Shown one piece after another: positions 18,063 to 27,195 of a stretch of DNA of 64,000 nucleotides; positions within the stretch are counted from its first letter, which is position 1, and each line of letters begins with the position of its first letter. The position numbers were made by a program, and so were the translations under genes. Origin of the DNA: Roseinatronobacter alkalisoli (GTDB lineage: Bacteria; Pseudomonadota; Alphaproteobacteria; Rhodobacterales; Rhodobacteraceae); the NCBI RefSeq assembly GCF_028745735.1, contig NZ_JAQZSM010000011.1, positions 62,001 to 126,000 of the forward strand. The letters are read 5' to 3'. The notes under the pieces are model-generated. The model saw only the letters and a list, made by a program, of their open reading frames with translations, did not search any database and was not told the DNA's origin.

Positions 18063-19424
18063 ATGACGATTCTCACTTGCTTTAAAGCCTATGACATTCG
18101 GGGCCGCCTCGGTGTCGATCTTGATGAGAGCATCGCAAACCGTATCGGGCGGGGCTTTTCGCGCGCACTGAACGCCCAGCGGGTGGTGCTGGGGCGTGAT
18201 TGTCGCGCCTCTTCCAAGGCGTTGGCGCAAGCGGTCGCCGACGCACTCATGGCTGAAGGAGTCGAAGTACTGGATCTTGGACTGTCGGGCACGGAAGAAA
18301 TGTATTTTGCAACGACGTATTTCGGAGCTGATGGCGGCGTTTGCGTTACCGCCTCTCACAACCCGATGGATTACAATGGCATGAAAATGGTACGCGCAGG
18401 TTCTGCGCCACTGGATGCCGAGGGTGAACTTGCCCACATCCGCGCACTGGCCGAGGCCGATGATTTCGGCCCTCCCCGTGAGGGTGGCAGCCTGCGCGAC
18501 GTGGCAATCGAAGCGCGCGCTGCTTATGTCACTCGAGTGCTGTCCTTTGTCGATGTCACCGCATTGCAGCCCCTGAAGATTCTGGTCAATGCCGGGAATG
18601 GAGCAGCCGGTCCGACCTTCGACGCCATTGCAGCGGAACTCGCGGCGCATGGCGCACCATTGCAGTTCATCCGCATGCACCACGACGCCGATGGCAGCTT
18701 TCCCAATGGCATTCCTAACCCGCTCCTGCCAGAAAACCAGCCGCAAACCGCCAATGCCGTGCGCGCGGCAGGTGCAGATTTCGGAGTGGCCTGGGATGGC
18801 GATTTCGATCGCTGTTTCTTTTTCGACCATGCGGGTGATTTCATCGCTGGCGAATATCTGGTTGGACTCCTCTCGGAGGTGTTTCTGGGCAGGGAGCCGG
18901 GCGCGACCATCATCCACGACCCGCGCGTCATTTGGAACACACTGAATGTCGTGGCAGATGCAGGCGGTCAGGCGGTGCAGTCACGCACTGGGCATGCCTT
19001 CATCAAGCAGGCCATGCGCGATCATGGAGCGGTCTATGGCGGTGAAATGTCCGCGCACCATTATTTCCGTGATTTCGTCCATTGTGATAGCGGCATGATC
19101 CCTTGGCTGATGATCGCGGAACTGGTCAGCCGACGGGGCGCGTTGCGCGATCTAGTGGCTGCGCGGCGCGCAGCCTTTCCGTCTTCTGGCGAAATCAACT
19201 TCGTGCTGGACGATGTGCTAACAGCAGTAGCACGGGTGCGTGCTGCATTCGAGCCCGAGGCGACAGGCATCGATGAAACCGATGGGCTGAGCCTTGATCT
19301 GGGTGATTGGCGCTTCAACCTGCGCGCGTCGAACACCGAACCGGTCCTGCGCTTGAATGTCGAAACACGTGGTGATGCAGCACTTTTGGCGGACAAAGTT
19401 GCTCGGGTATCGGACATGTTCTAA
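18063..19424 (+). CDS. manB: Phosphomannomutase
   Basis: About 453 aa, alpha-D-phosphohexomutase family, CpsG type. LTCFKAYDIRG at the N-terminus, phosphoserine loop TASHNPMDYNGMK with Ser98, metal-binding DGDFDRCFFFD, sugar loop GEMSAHHYFRDF and C-terminal phosphate loop RASNTEPVLRLN. Converts mannose-6-P to mannose-1-P for ManC. The start at 18063 matches CpsG N-termini; an in-frame ATG at 18045 is the alternative and lacks a better ribosome binding site. Separated from the main cluster by about 520 bases and followed by broken insertion sequences. Confidence 0.94.
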   Translation: MTILTCFKAYDIRGRLGVDLDESIANRIGRGFSRALNAQRVVLGRDCRASSKALAQAVADALMAEGVEVLDLGLSGTEEMYFATTYFGADGGVCVTASHNPMDYNGMKMVRAGSAPLDAEGELAHIRALAEADDFGPPREGGSLRDVAIEARAAYVTRVLSFVDVTALQPLKILVNAGNGAAGPTFDAIAAELAAHGAPLQFIRMHHDADGSFPNGIPNPLLPENQPQTANAVRAAGADFGVAWDGDFDRCFFFDHAGDFIAGEYLVGLLSEVFLGREPGATIIHDPRVIWNTLNVVADAGGQAVQSRTGHAFIKQAMRDHGAVYGGEMSAHHYFRDFVHCDSGMIPWLMIAELVSRRGALRDLVAARRAAFPSSGEINFVLDDVLTAVARVRAAFEPEATGIDETDGLSLDLGDWRFNLRASNTEPVLRLNVETRGDAALLADKVARVSDMF

Positions 19425-19475
19425 CGGGGCATTGCCGAGTTATTTGGCGCGGATGATTTGGGTAGATGTTGAGCC

Positions 19476-19730
19476 ATGAAGGTTCCACCGTCCATGCCGC
19501 GCCTGAAAGGCTTTCGCTTCCCACGTGGGATCGTCGCCTACGCTGTTTGGGTTTACTACAGGTTTGCCCTCAGCGCGGCAGACGTTGAGGATCGTCTGGC
19601 GGGGCAGGGCGTCATCGTTAGCCTCTGGGTTAATCGCTTTGGTGTGCATTTCGCCGCTTGCATCCGCCGGGATCGGGCGTGCCCGGATGACAAGTGGCAT
19701 CTCGACTATACCCGCGCGATGGCCGCATAA
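19476..19730 (+). pseudogene. IS6-family transposase N-terminal remnant
   Basis: 84 codons beginning MPRLKGFRFPRGIVAYAVW, with LSAADVEDRLAGQGVIVS, WVNRFGVHFA and DDKWHLD, the order of motifs in IS6/IS26-like transposases up to the first part of the DDE domain. A few residues are missing between GVIVS and WVNRFG, and the reading frame ends soon after DKWHLD, so most of the catalytic domain is lost. Not functional. Confidence 0.7.
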
Positions 19731-19779
19731 ATGACGAGAGCCATCAAGGAAAACTCTTGCCAAGGGCGGCAGAAGGTTC

Positions 19780-19887
19780 GTGGGCGGACCAGAGGGACAG
19801 ATCAACCGCCTCAAAACTCTCAAACGCCAGATGTATGGACGCGCCAACATCGACTTGCTCAGAGCCCGGCTCATTGCAGCGTCCTGA
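19780..19887 (+). pseudogene. ISL3-family transposase C-terminal remnant
   Basis: 35 codons ending in TGA, with GQINRLKTLKRQMYGRANID then LLRARLI, the nearly invariant C-terminus of ISL3-type transposases. The N-terminal part is absent. The sequence 19907-19929, containing CACCAAAACTGCGTCAGATC, looks like the terminal repeat of such an element, so the right end seems preserved. Confidence 0.65.
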
Positions 19888-19910
19888 CAAGGAGGCATCC
19901 GACGCTGCAC

Positions 19911-19935
19911 CAAAACTGCGTCAGATCCAGTTTTG
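19911..19935. repeat. Inverted repeat near ISL3 remnant end
   Basis: CAAAACTG at 19911-19918 and CAGTTTTG at 19928-19935 are perfect inverted arms around nine bases. Probably the junction of an old ISL3 terminus with its surroundings. Confidence 0.4.
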
Positions 19936-20024
19936 CACACCGAAACACAGAGAAACGGGGTATCAGGTAGACTATTTGAGGGACTCAGTGTGTCGTAAAG
20001 GTCAAGCCTCTCCTGCGGCGTTTT

Positions 20025-20134
20025 GCTGATGGAATTACCCTTCGGAGCCAATGCTGCCCATGTACTGACGTTCTTCGATGATCGATAGCGATGCGGATCG
20101 TCAGAGCCACGAGCGCGCCGACACCCCGTATGGT
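20025..20134 (-). pseudogene. IS110-family transposase fragment
   Basis: Reading on the minus strand, TIRGVGALVAL in one frame continues after a small deletion as DDPHRYRSSKNVSTWAALAP in another. Together these match the C-terminal helix-hairpin-helix and following block of IS116/IS110/IS902 transposases (GVGPxTA ... DDPxRFxxS). Only this stub remains, frameshifted, next to the wza 5' region. Confidence 0.6.
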
Positions 20135-20378
20135 AGGTAATGAACTGTCGGCAGATGGGAGCGGAGTTGGCATGATCGCACAACAACTTCTTCAGACCAG
20201 CCTCAAAAATACCGCTCAAGTGGAAAAAAACCGCTCAGGCGGAATGAGGCACTGGATAGCGTGCTCCGGGTTCGCTACAAGGCAAAACAATAGATCTGAG
20301 ATGTGTGCCACATCCACCTTGAAGCGTGCGAGACGTATGTTTCGCTCGGCTTCTATGACGCGATTGAGGGAAGTTTCG

Positions 20379-21488
20379 ATGGACAAGGTTTCGTGGAGAG
20401 CGGAGAATGCCCTGATGCAGAGCAAGGTGCCTGTTTTTATTGCATTCCTGTTGATCATGGCCATCACAGCTTGCTCCGATGGATATGTTCAATTTCCGAC
20501 CGGGAAAGAGGCGCAGGGTTCTCTTGGTGACGACGTCGAAGTGATCGTTTTGTCATCAGAAAATATCAGTGATTTCACTCGCCCTGCACGCGGGCATCAG
20601 GTAACCCAATTGCCTAATCGGCGCGACTGGACCTATGCAGTTGGTGCTGGTGACATTCTTTCAGTCATTGTTTTCGATCACCCGGAATTGACGCTTCCCG
20701 CCGGGCCGCAGCGCAGCGCAGCCGAAAGTGGCTTTCAGGTCGCCAGCGATGGCACCATCACCTATCCCTATATCGGAGCAATACGAGCGAGTGGTCGTTC
20801 TGTCGGTCAAATCCGAAGTGATATCTCACAGCGCCTCGCAAATTTCATCCCCGATCCCCAGGTTGAAGTGCGCATAGCGGCCTACAATTCGCAATCCATC
20901 GTGGTGTCAGGTGAAGTGGCGGCGCCAAACCGCCAGCCTCTCACTTCTGTGCGGTTGAGCCTGGTTGAGGCGATCAATGCTGCGGGAGGCCTCACAGATG
21001 AAGCTGACCCCCGCATTGTCAGCGTTCAGCGCGGCGGGCACATCTACCATGTTGATGTGCTGGGCTTTCTTCAAGATGGTATCGAACAGAACAATCCTAT
21101 CTTGCGCAACGGTGATGTAGTGAACGTCCCCCGCCGCAGTGCCGAAGAAGCGTATCTTCTAGGCGAAGTTGCACGTCCCGATGTCGTTGATCTATCGCGC
21201 GAGGCAATCACGCTCACTCAGGCTATCACGCGTCGCGGGGGGTTGCAGCAGTCTCGCGCCAATGCCCGTGGGGTTCTGGTGTTCCGAGCGCATGGTGATC
21301 ACGTAACGCGTGTCTTTCAGCTTGATACGTCTTCACCAAGCGGTTTGCTGCTCGGCACCAAGTTTGTTCTTGAACCAAGGGATGTTGTTTACGTACTTCG
21401 CTCTCCGTTGCAGCGCTGGAATGATACGATTGTACGGCTATTGCCAACCGTGCAAGCCGTCAATACTGTCGATAGCGTTGTGAACTAA
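20379..21488 (+). CDS. wza: Polysaccharide export lipoprotein Wza
   Basis: 369 aa from ATG 20379, which has GAGGGAA about 6 nt upstream. A lipoprotein signal follows (KVPVFIAFLLIMAITAC, Cys at residue 32; from ATG 20415 the Cys would be residue 20, an equally plausible start). Next come the export domain, VGAGDILSVIVFDHPELTLP and YPYIGAIRASGRSVGQI, and soluble-ligand-binding beta-grasp repeats (VSGEVAAPNRQPL, YLLGEVARPDVVDL). Forms the outer-membrane export channel. The upstream open frame runs into insertion-sequence debris and should not be included. Confidence 0.93.
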   Translation: MDKVSWRAENALMQSKVPVFIAFLLIMAITACSDGYVQFPTGKEAQGSLGDDVEVIVLSSENISDFTRPARGHQVTQLPNRRDWTYAVGAGDILSVIVFDHPELTLPAGPQRSAAESGFQVASDGTITYPYIGAIRASGRSVGQIRSDISQRLANFIPDPQVEVRIAAYNSQSIVVSGEVAAPNRQPLTSVRLSLVEAINAAGGLTDEADPRIVSVQRGGHIYHVDVLGFLQDGIEQNNPILRNGDVVNVPRRSAEEAYLLGEVARPDVVDLSREAITLTQAITRRGGLQQSRANARGVLVFRAHGDHVTRVFQLDTSSPSGLLLGTKFVLEPRDVVYVLRSPLQRWNDTIVRLLPTVQAVNTVDSVVN

Positions 21489-21494
21489 TATACA

Positions 21495-21950
21495 ATGGGC
21501 GTAATGTTTCCATCCGTTCTGGTGGTCTGCGTAGGCAATATATGTCGATCTCCCGTCGGCGAACGCTTGTTGGCGACCAAACTTGCGCAGCATGGCTCCA
21601 CGATAAATGTATCATCAGCAGGGATCGCTGCGCTTGAAGGCCATGCTGCTGATGAAGATGCCGCCACAGTTGCAAAAGCGCATGGCGTGTCACTGGATGG
21701 ACACATAGCGCGACAGTTCTCACGAACACTTGGTGCTGAACATGCCCTGATTTTGGTAATGGAATCCGGCCACAAGCGAGAGATTATCAAATCTGCCCCC
21801 GATTTGTCTGGCCGAGTCATGCTGTTTGACCATTGGATTGGTGGCAAGGGCATTGCCGATCCCTATTGTCATTCGATCCAGTTTCATCAAGAGGTGTTTG
21901 CGCAAATAGAAGCCGCCGCCGCTGCGTGGACGGAAAAGCTGGTAAAATAA
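21495..21950 (+). CDS. wzb: Low-molecular-weight protein-tyrosine phosphatase Wzb
   Basis: 151 aa. The phosphate loop CVGNICRS (Cys12, Arg18) follows the first strand, and the general-acid Asp is in IADPYCHS near residue 121. It lies between wza and wzc, the usual order, and should dephosphorylate the Wzc tyrosine tail to allow cycling of polymer assembly. Starts 6 nt after wza; an in-frame ATG at 21504 is an alternative. Confidence 0.95.
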   Translation: MGVMFPSVLVVCVGNICRSPVGERLLATKLAQHGSTINVSSAGIAALEGHAADEDAATVAKAHGVSLDGHIARQFSRTLGAEHALILVMESGHKREIIKSAPDLSGRVMLFDHWIGGKGIADPYCHSIQFHQEVFAQIEAAAAAWTEKLVK

Positions 21951-22035
21951 GCTGGAGCAATGGGTTAGGTGAAGGATAGCTGTACTGCAGATCCTGACCT
22001 ATTGCGATTAGCCCAAAAATGGAAAACCTACGACC

Positions 22036-24207
22036 ATGACTGCCACGCAAAACTTGAGCGATGATGAGATCGATCTAGGCCAGTTGATTGGCACGCTGTG
22101 GCGGGGCAAATTGGCGATCGCCGCTGCAGCAGCGCTCGGAATAGCCATCGGCGCGTTTCATATTGCCAACACGAACCCCACGTTTCAGGCCGATGCTCTT
22201 TTACAACTCGAAGAAAAATCCGGGTCGCTCGCCCTGCCCAGCAGCTTGTCGACCATGGTTGACAATGATCCGCGCAGTGTAACGGAAATCGAGATACTGC
22301 GATCACGCATGGTTCTCGGTCGCGCGATTGCTGACCAGAACCTTGATTGGCGTGTCAGTCCGGACATCATGCCCTTCGTCGGAACGATGTTTTCGCGATA
22401 TCGCTTTCCTGTGCTTAGTTCTGCCCTGCCATCCAGATTTGCACGTCCTGGAGACAGGATTGAGCTGGAAAATCTGGTCGTGCCACCCAGCATGTTGAAC
22501 CAGAGCTTCGAACTGATTGTAACAAGCGAAACAGAATATCGCCTGATTTTTCCGGATAGCTTGCGCCTGGATGGAACTGTCGGACAGCCAACAACGCTCA
22601 CGGAGACAGGGTTTTCAATTACAATTTCCCGCGTCGAGGCCCCAGCCGGCCGGAGATTTTTTATCAGGCAGGTCGATGAACGGCGTGCAATCAATGACCT
22701 ACGAAGCAGACTTTCTATCAGCGAGCGTGGCCGCGCATCCGGTATCCTCGAGGCACGCCTGACCGGCGAGAACAGGACCGAGAATACTCGCGCCCTAGAA
22801 GCGGTAATTCAGGCGTATCTGAATCAAAATGTCTCCCGCAGTGCTGCCGAAGCTGAGAGCAGCCTGACGTTTATCCGCGAACAACTGCCTCAAGCAGAGC
22901 AAACACTGCGCACTGCGGAAGCTGCGCTGAACGCATTCAGGCAAGAACAGGTAACGGTTGACCTGTCCCTCGAGACGCAGACTATTCTGGGTCAGGTTAC
23001 GCGCATAGAAGGTGAGTTGGCAGACCAGCAACGCCGTGAAGACGAATTGGCGCAGCGCTTTACGCCCTCACACCCGACATACCGGCAATTGCTGGACGAA
23101 CGTGCGCGCTTGGAGGCACGTCTGGCAACGTTGCGCGATCAGGTTGGCGCTTTGCCAGAAACGCAACGACAAATTTTGAACCTGACTCGTGAAGTGGAGT
23201 TGGCACAACGCATTTACACCGAACTGCTCACCCGCGCGCAGGAAGTTGAAGTGCTGCGCGCCAGTACCATCGGAAATGTCCGGATAGTCGACGGCGCCAG
23301 CGCAGCGCCTTTGCCGATTGCGCCGCGCAAAGCACTGATTCTGGCCCTCAGCATGGTTCTTGGTACTATGGCAGGCATTGCCGTGGTGCTTGTCCGCAAC
23401 TGGATGCGAAAGGGCGTTCAAGATGCGAGCGAGCTTGAAAAGCTCGGTATGCCGGTTTTCGCGACAATCAACTATAACAAGGACGCTGACACAGATGGGC
23501 GCCGCGGCGGAAAACTGCCAATCTTGGCATTTGAGAGCTCGGCCGACCTGACGGTCGAGGCATTCCGCTCTCTAAGGACCAGCCTACATTTTGGGATGCT
23601 CGACGCCAGCACACCAAGCCTAACTATAACGTCTTCACATCCCGGCGCAGGGAAGAGCTTTCTTTCAGTAAATCTCGCGGCAGTGGCGGCACAGGCCGGG
23701 CAACGCGTCTGTGTGATAGACGCTGACCTCCGTCGTGGGCAGTTGCGCCGCTATTTTGACCTGCCACGCAACGCGCCGGGGCTAGCAGAAGTGTTGGCGG
23801 GCGATATTTCCTTCGACGACGCAGTTGTCCAGGGATCGCACGAAAACTTCTTTCTACTCCCAACAGGTCGGTATCCACCAAACCCGTCAGAATTATTGAT
23901 GCGCGCTGAATTGTCCAAATTGATCGAAACCTGCGCGCAATACTTTGATTTGACGATTTTTGATGCCCCTCCTGTTCTTGCAGTGACAGACCCGGTCATT
24001 CTCGCGAGAAATACCGGGTCAACCATTTTCGTGGCCAGACATGATATAACCCCGTTAGGAGAGGTGGAAGCGGCACAAAAAACGCTTTCTAGCGCTGGAC
24101 TGAAGTTTTCCGGCGCTGTCCTTAACGGGTTTGATCCCAAGAAAGCCGGCGGGCGGTATGGATATGGATATGGGTATCGCTACGAATACAAACAGCGCAA
24201 ACAATAG
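22036..24207 (+). CDS. wzc: Polysaccharide co-polymerase / tyrosine autokinase Wzc
   Basis: 723 aa. N-terminal Wzz domain with DLGQLIGTLWRGKLAIAAAA leading into the first membrane segment, a long periplasmic coiled-coil region (residues ~200-400), a second membrane segment near ALILALSMVLGTMAGIAVVL, then the kinase: Walker A SHPGAGKSFLSVNLA near residue 535, Walker A' VIDADLRRGQ, and a C-terminal tyrosine cluster GRYGYGYGYRYEYKQRKQ. It controls chain length and export with Wza and is regulated by Wzb. Confidence 0.96.
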   Translation: MTATQNLSDDEIDLGQLIGTLWRGKLAIAAAAALGIAIGAFHIANTNPTFQADALLQLEEKSGSLALPSSLSTMVDNDPRSVTEIEILRSRMVLGRAIADQNLDWRVSPDIMPFVGTMFSRYRFPVLSSALPSRFARPGDRIELENLVVPPSMLNQSFELIVTSETEYRLIFPDSLRLDGTVGQPTTLTETGFSITISRVEAPAGRRFFIRQVDERRAINDLRSRLSISERGRASGILEARLTGENRTENTRALEAVIQAYLNQNVSRSAAEAESSLTFIREQLPQAEQTLRTAEAALNAFRQEQVTVDLSLETQTILGQVTRIEGELADQQRREDELAQRFTPSHPTYRQLLDERARLEARLATLRDQVGALPETQRQILNLTREVELAQRIYTELLTRAQEVEVLRASTIGNVRIVDGASAAPLPIAPRKALILALSMVLGTMAGIAVVLVRNWMRKGVQDASELEKLGMPVFATINYNKDADTDGRRGGKLPILAFESSADLTVEAFRSLRTSLHFGMLDASTPSLTITSSHPGAGKSFLSVNLAAVAAQAGQRVCVIDADLRRGQLRRYFDLPRNAPGLAEVLAGDISFDDAVVQGSHENFFLLPTGRYPPNPSELLMRAELSKLIETCAQYFDLTIFDAPPVLAVTDPVILARNTGSTIFVARHDITPLGEVEAAQKTLSSAGLKFSGAVLNGFDPKKAGGRYGYGYGYRYEYKQRKQ

Positions 24208-24497
24208 GTTCTGGCCGTCAAAAATACTGACCGGGGGCGCGCATTATGGCTGTTGGCGTGATTCTGAGACGAGTACTTGAACCCCCGCCAGCAGGATGAA
24301 CATCTTGAAACTTGGCGATTGAGCCGTTGATCATTGCGTATTCAAGCCTGTTACCCCGCTCAACTCTTTTAATAGGCTATATGTAAATGCTGGCTTAAAT
24401 TCCCTACCTCACGGGGTCGGATGATTTCCCAGTGTTTGCTTGTACGACCCCGGGGATTTTTGCCCGCGAGGTCATTCATCGCCATCATGTCCCGTGT
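24208..24497. other. Convergent intergenic region between wzc and glmS
   Basis: 290 bases with no gene recognised. It holds one inverted repeat that may terminate transcription from one or both sides (24412-24461). Confidence 0.5.
24412..24461. terminator. Possible terminator hairpin between wzc and glmS
   Basis: CGGGGTCG (24412-24419) and CGACCCCG (24445-24452) are perfect 8-base arms with a 25-base loop, followed on the plus strand by GGGATTTTT. The loop is long and the T-tract is offset, so termination is plausible but not certain. Confidence 0.3.
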
Positions 24498-26315
24498 TCA
24501 TTCAACTGTCACAGATTTGGCCAGATTTCGTGGCTGGTCCACATCTGTCCCTCGTGCGAGGGCTGTGTGATAGGCGAGCATCTGAGCAGGAACAGAATAC
24601 ACGAATGGCGAAATAAAGGAGGGGACTGCTGGCAAGGTGATGGTATATTCTGCACCGCCAGTTGCGTTAAGTCCGGCTTTGTCGGAAATCAAAACGATCT
24701 TGCCACTGCGCGCCATCACCTCCTGCATGTTCGAGATGGTTTTACCGAACAAATCGTCTCGTGGTGCCATCACAACGACAGGCAGGTTTTTATCAATCAG
24801 AGCGATTGGGCCATGCTTAAGTTCCCCAGCCGCGTAGGCTTCAGCGTGAATATAGCTGATTTCCTTGAATTTGAGAGCAGCTTCCAGAGAGAGCGGGTAC
24901 ATCAGGCCGCGCCCTAAAAACAGCACATCATCATGTTTGGCAAGTATCTCGGCGATGGATCGATAATTGTCCTCTCGGTCTAGCGCCTGTGCGACATATC
25001 CAGGAACTGTTTGAAGGGCCTCCAGATGTTGGTCGCACGCCTTCGCATCAAGACGCCCACGATCCACCCCGGCTTTGAGAGACAGAAGGGCCAGGACGAG
25101 CAGTTGCGCTGTGAATGTCTTTGTTGAGGCGACACTGATTTCAGGACCAGCATGCAGGGGCAATGCCAGATCCGCCTCGCGCGCAATCGACGAGGTGGGT
25201 ATATTCACCACCGCAATCGTTTGCGCTATTTTACCTTTCACATGGCGCAAAGCTGCCAATGTGTCGGCGGTTTCACCGGATTGGCTGACGAAGATCGCGA
25301 TAGTTTTTGCGGTCAGCACAGGCGCTCGATATCGAAATTCCGATGCAATATCGATTTCAACGGGGACGTGTGCGATCTGCTCGAACCAGTATTTGGCGAC
25401 GTGACAAGCGTAGTGCGCGGTCCCACACGCCACAAGGATCACGCGATCGGCTTGTGCAAAATCGACGCCCTCCGGTAGCCCGGAGATGCCCGAATTTGGA
25501 ACGCCATAGAACCCGAGCGCGGCTTTAAGTATTGCTGGCTGCTCTGCCATTTCCTTGGCCATAAAATGTCGATGACCCGATTTGTCTATCCGGGTGTTCT
25601 GCTGTGAGATACGTGTCATTGGGCGCGAAACGATGTTTCCACTCGCATCGTGGACCTCTGCACCTTCTCGCGTGATGACTGCCCAGTCGCCTTCTTCCAA
25701 ATAAGTCAGCAGATCGGTCAGGGGTGCCAATGCGATAGCGTCAGAGCCCACATACATCTCGCCCTGACCATGACCTATCACCAAGGGTGACCCGCGGCGG
25801 GCTGCGATCATCAAGTTTTCTTCACCTTCAAATAGGAAGGCCAAGGCAAATGCGCCCTCAAGCTTCTTCAGTGTTTCCCGTGCGGCAACATCTGGACTCA
25901 TTCCCTGGTCCAGAAACTTGCTGGCAAGATGAACAATTGTTTCGGTATCCGTTTGTGACGTGAACTCAGAGCCATCCGCGCTAAGCTCTTCACGTAATGC
26001 GCGGAAATTCTCGATAATTCCGTTGTGCACGACAGCGACGCGGCCCTTGTGATGGGGGTGCGCATTGGCGACACTTGGTCCGCCATGTGTTGCCCATCGC
26101 GTATGGCCGATACCGGCTCTGCCCTTGAGCGGTTCATGGACGAGCAAATCAGAAAGATTGATCAGTTTTCCAAGTGCCCTGCGACGATCTATCTGCCCTT
26201 CGTCCAGCGTAGCAATACCAGCGCTGTCATAGCCCCGGTATTCCAGCCTCTGGAGGGCGTCGAGTATGAGCGGCGAAACCTCATGCTTGCCAAGAATGCC
26301 CACAATTCCGCACAT
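24498..26315 (-). CDS. glmS: Glutamine-fructose-6-phosphate aminotransferase
   Basis: 605 aa, full length. MCGIVGILG gives the N-terminal nucleophile Cys2; the glutaminase domain continues with GHTRWATHG and HNGIIENF. Two SIS domains follow, with SQSGETADTLAALRHVKGK and LGRGLMYPLSLEAALKFKEI, and the C-terminus ends DQPRNLAKSVTVE as expected. Makes glucosamine-6-P, the entry to UDP-GlcNAc, which the MurA-like enzyme of this locus would consume. Convergent to wzc. It may be the genome's only glmS or a dedicated extra copy. Confidence 0.96.
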   Translation of the reverse strand: MCGIVGILGKHEVSPLILDALQRLEYRGYDSAGIATLDEGQIDRRRALGKLINLSDLLVHEPLKGRAGIGHTRWATHGGPSVANAHPHHKGRVAVVHNGIIENFRALREELSADGSEFTSQTDTETIVHLASKFLDQGMSPDVAARETLKKLEGAFALAFLFEGEENLMIAARRGSPLVIGHGQGEMYVGSDAIALAPLTDLLTYLEEGDWAVITREGAEVHDASGNIVSRPMTRISQQNTRIDKSGHRHFMAKEMAEQPAILKAALGFYGVPNSGISGLPEGVDFAQADRVILVACGTAHYACHVAKYWFEQIAHVPVEIDIASEFRYRAPVLTAKTIAIFVSQSGETADTLAALRHVKGKIAQTIAVVNIPTSSIAREADLALPLHAGPEISVASTKTFTAQLLVLALLSLKAGVDRGRLDAKACDQHLEALQTVPGYVAQALDREDNYRSIAEILAKHDDVLFLGRGLMYPLSLEAALKFKEISYIHAEAYAAGELKHGPIALIDKNLPVVVMAPRDDLFGKTISNMQEVMARSGKIVLISDKAGLNATGGAEYTITLPAVPSFISPFVYSVPAQMLAYHTALARGTDVDQPRNLAKSVTVE

Positions 26316-27195
26316 GGTTGTCCCTAAAGCTAAGATTCTTAAGTAGTTTCTATCGTGCTCCGTATCGCGTTTGTCGTTACTTGACCAGCCTGCTCAGGCC
26401 GCCATGAGCGCTACTTGCTCCTCGGGCTTTAGCTTCGGCAGACATTCGCCTGCCGTCACGATCCCCGTGCGGCATCAGTATCCCCGTGCGGCATCAGCTG
26501 TCTGATCAATCGAAGTGGGCAAAACCTTGAAACAGAACCAAACCGCCATGTTTAGATTTGAAATAGACCATTTCCCGTCGAGAACAGCCACCTTAGCGAT
26601 GGTGACGTGGTTAGCTCCCTTTGGCGGCCACGTCGTCTGGCGGCACTGGCCCATGCGGGTGTTACCAATTGTCATTGTCACAGATTTTTGCGCGCGAAGG
26701 TGCGATTGGAAATCCCTAGAGATACCGCGAACCATAGTTGGTCAATGACCTCATGTGAACGGCAATATATGAGCAGAGTTCCCGGAATAGCACCAGCACT
26801 CCGCTTGCGGCGACTTGGACGGTAGCATCTTCCACAGTCGCCAAGCGCAATCTACTATGCGCTATAGAAGACATACTTCCACTGCCGTGATTTGGCATGC
26901 CACACGAACACCATCGCACGGTCTCGGTAGGACGCTGAAACTAGCCGGAATTCCGTTGATGTGCTTTCCGTGCGACAAGCTCCTATGGCTATGTCGACTT
27001 TTCAGCCATGCATTGAAATGGGCCGCCAGTCGAAAATGCGGCGCACAGGCTCTTAAATGGCCCTGCGGATCAGTTTTGTTAGTACTGGCTCGCGATCGGA
27101 GGTGACCGTGTTGGAACACTCTCCGTATCATCCGAAGCCCATCGAACCCTGACTCCGCCCCTGCTGACAAAGAGCCACGGCCAACAATCTCACAC
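26316..27195. other. Degenerate intergenic region upstream of glmS
   Basis: About 880 bases without a supportable gene. Base composition is mixed and open frames are short and unrelated to known families. A short minus-strand coding-like tail (about 26399-26460, ending PEEQVALMAA before a stop) and a 19-bp tandem duplication at 26461-26498 suggest decayed sequence. The glmS promoter should lie near 26320-26400 but no clear boxes were fixed. Confidence 0.45.
26461..26498. repeat. 19-bp tandem duplication
   Basis: Two adjacent copies of ATCCCCGTGCGGCATCAG plus one base. No further copies seen, so not a CRISPR or iteron array. Confidence 0.7.

Noticed and set aside
19440-20219. 260-codon minus-strand open frame across the IS debris
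   Set aside because: Only a small part (IS110-like block) is meaningful; the rest is antisense of other IS fragments.
24265-24330. tRNA-like stretch with CTTGAACCCCCG
   Set aside because: No acceptor stem, anticodon arm or CCA-compatible end can be paired around it.
24432-24917. Open frame opposite the glmS 3' end
   Set aside because: Antisense shadow of glmS with no independent start signal.
26461-26498. Tandem repeat as a CRISPR or iteron array
   Set aside because: Only two directly adjacent 19-bp copies without spacers; a simple duplication.
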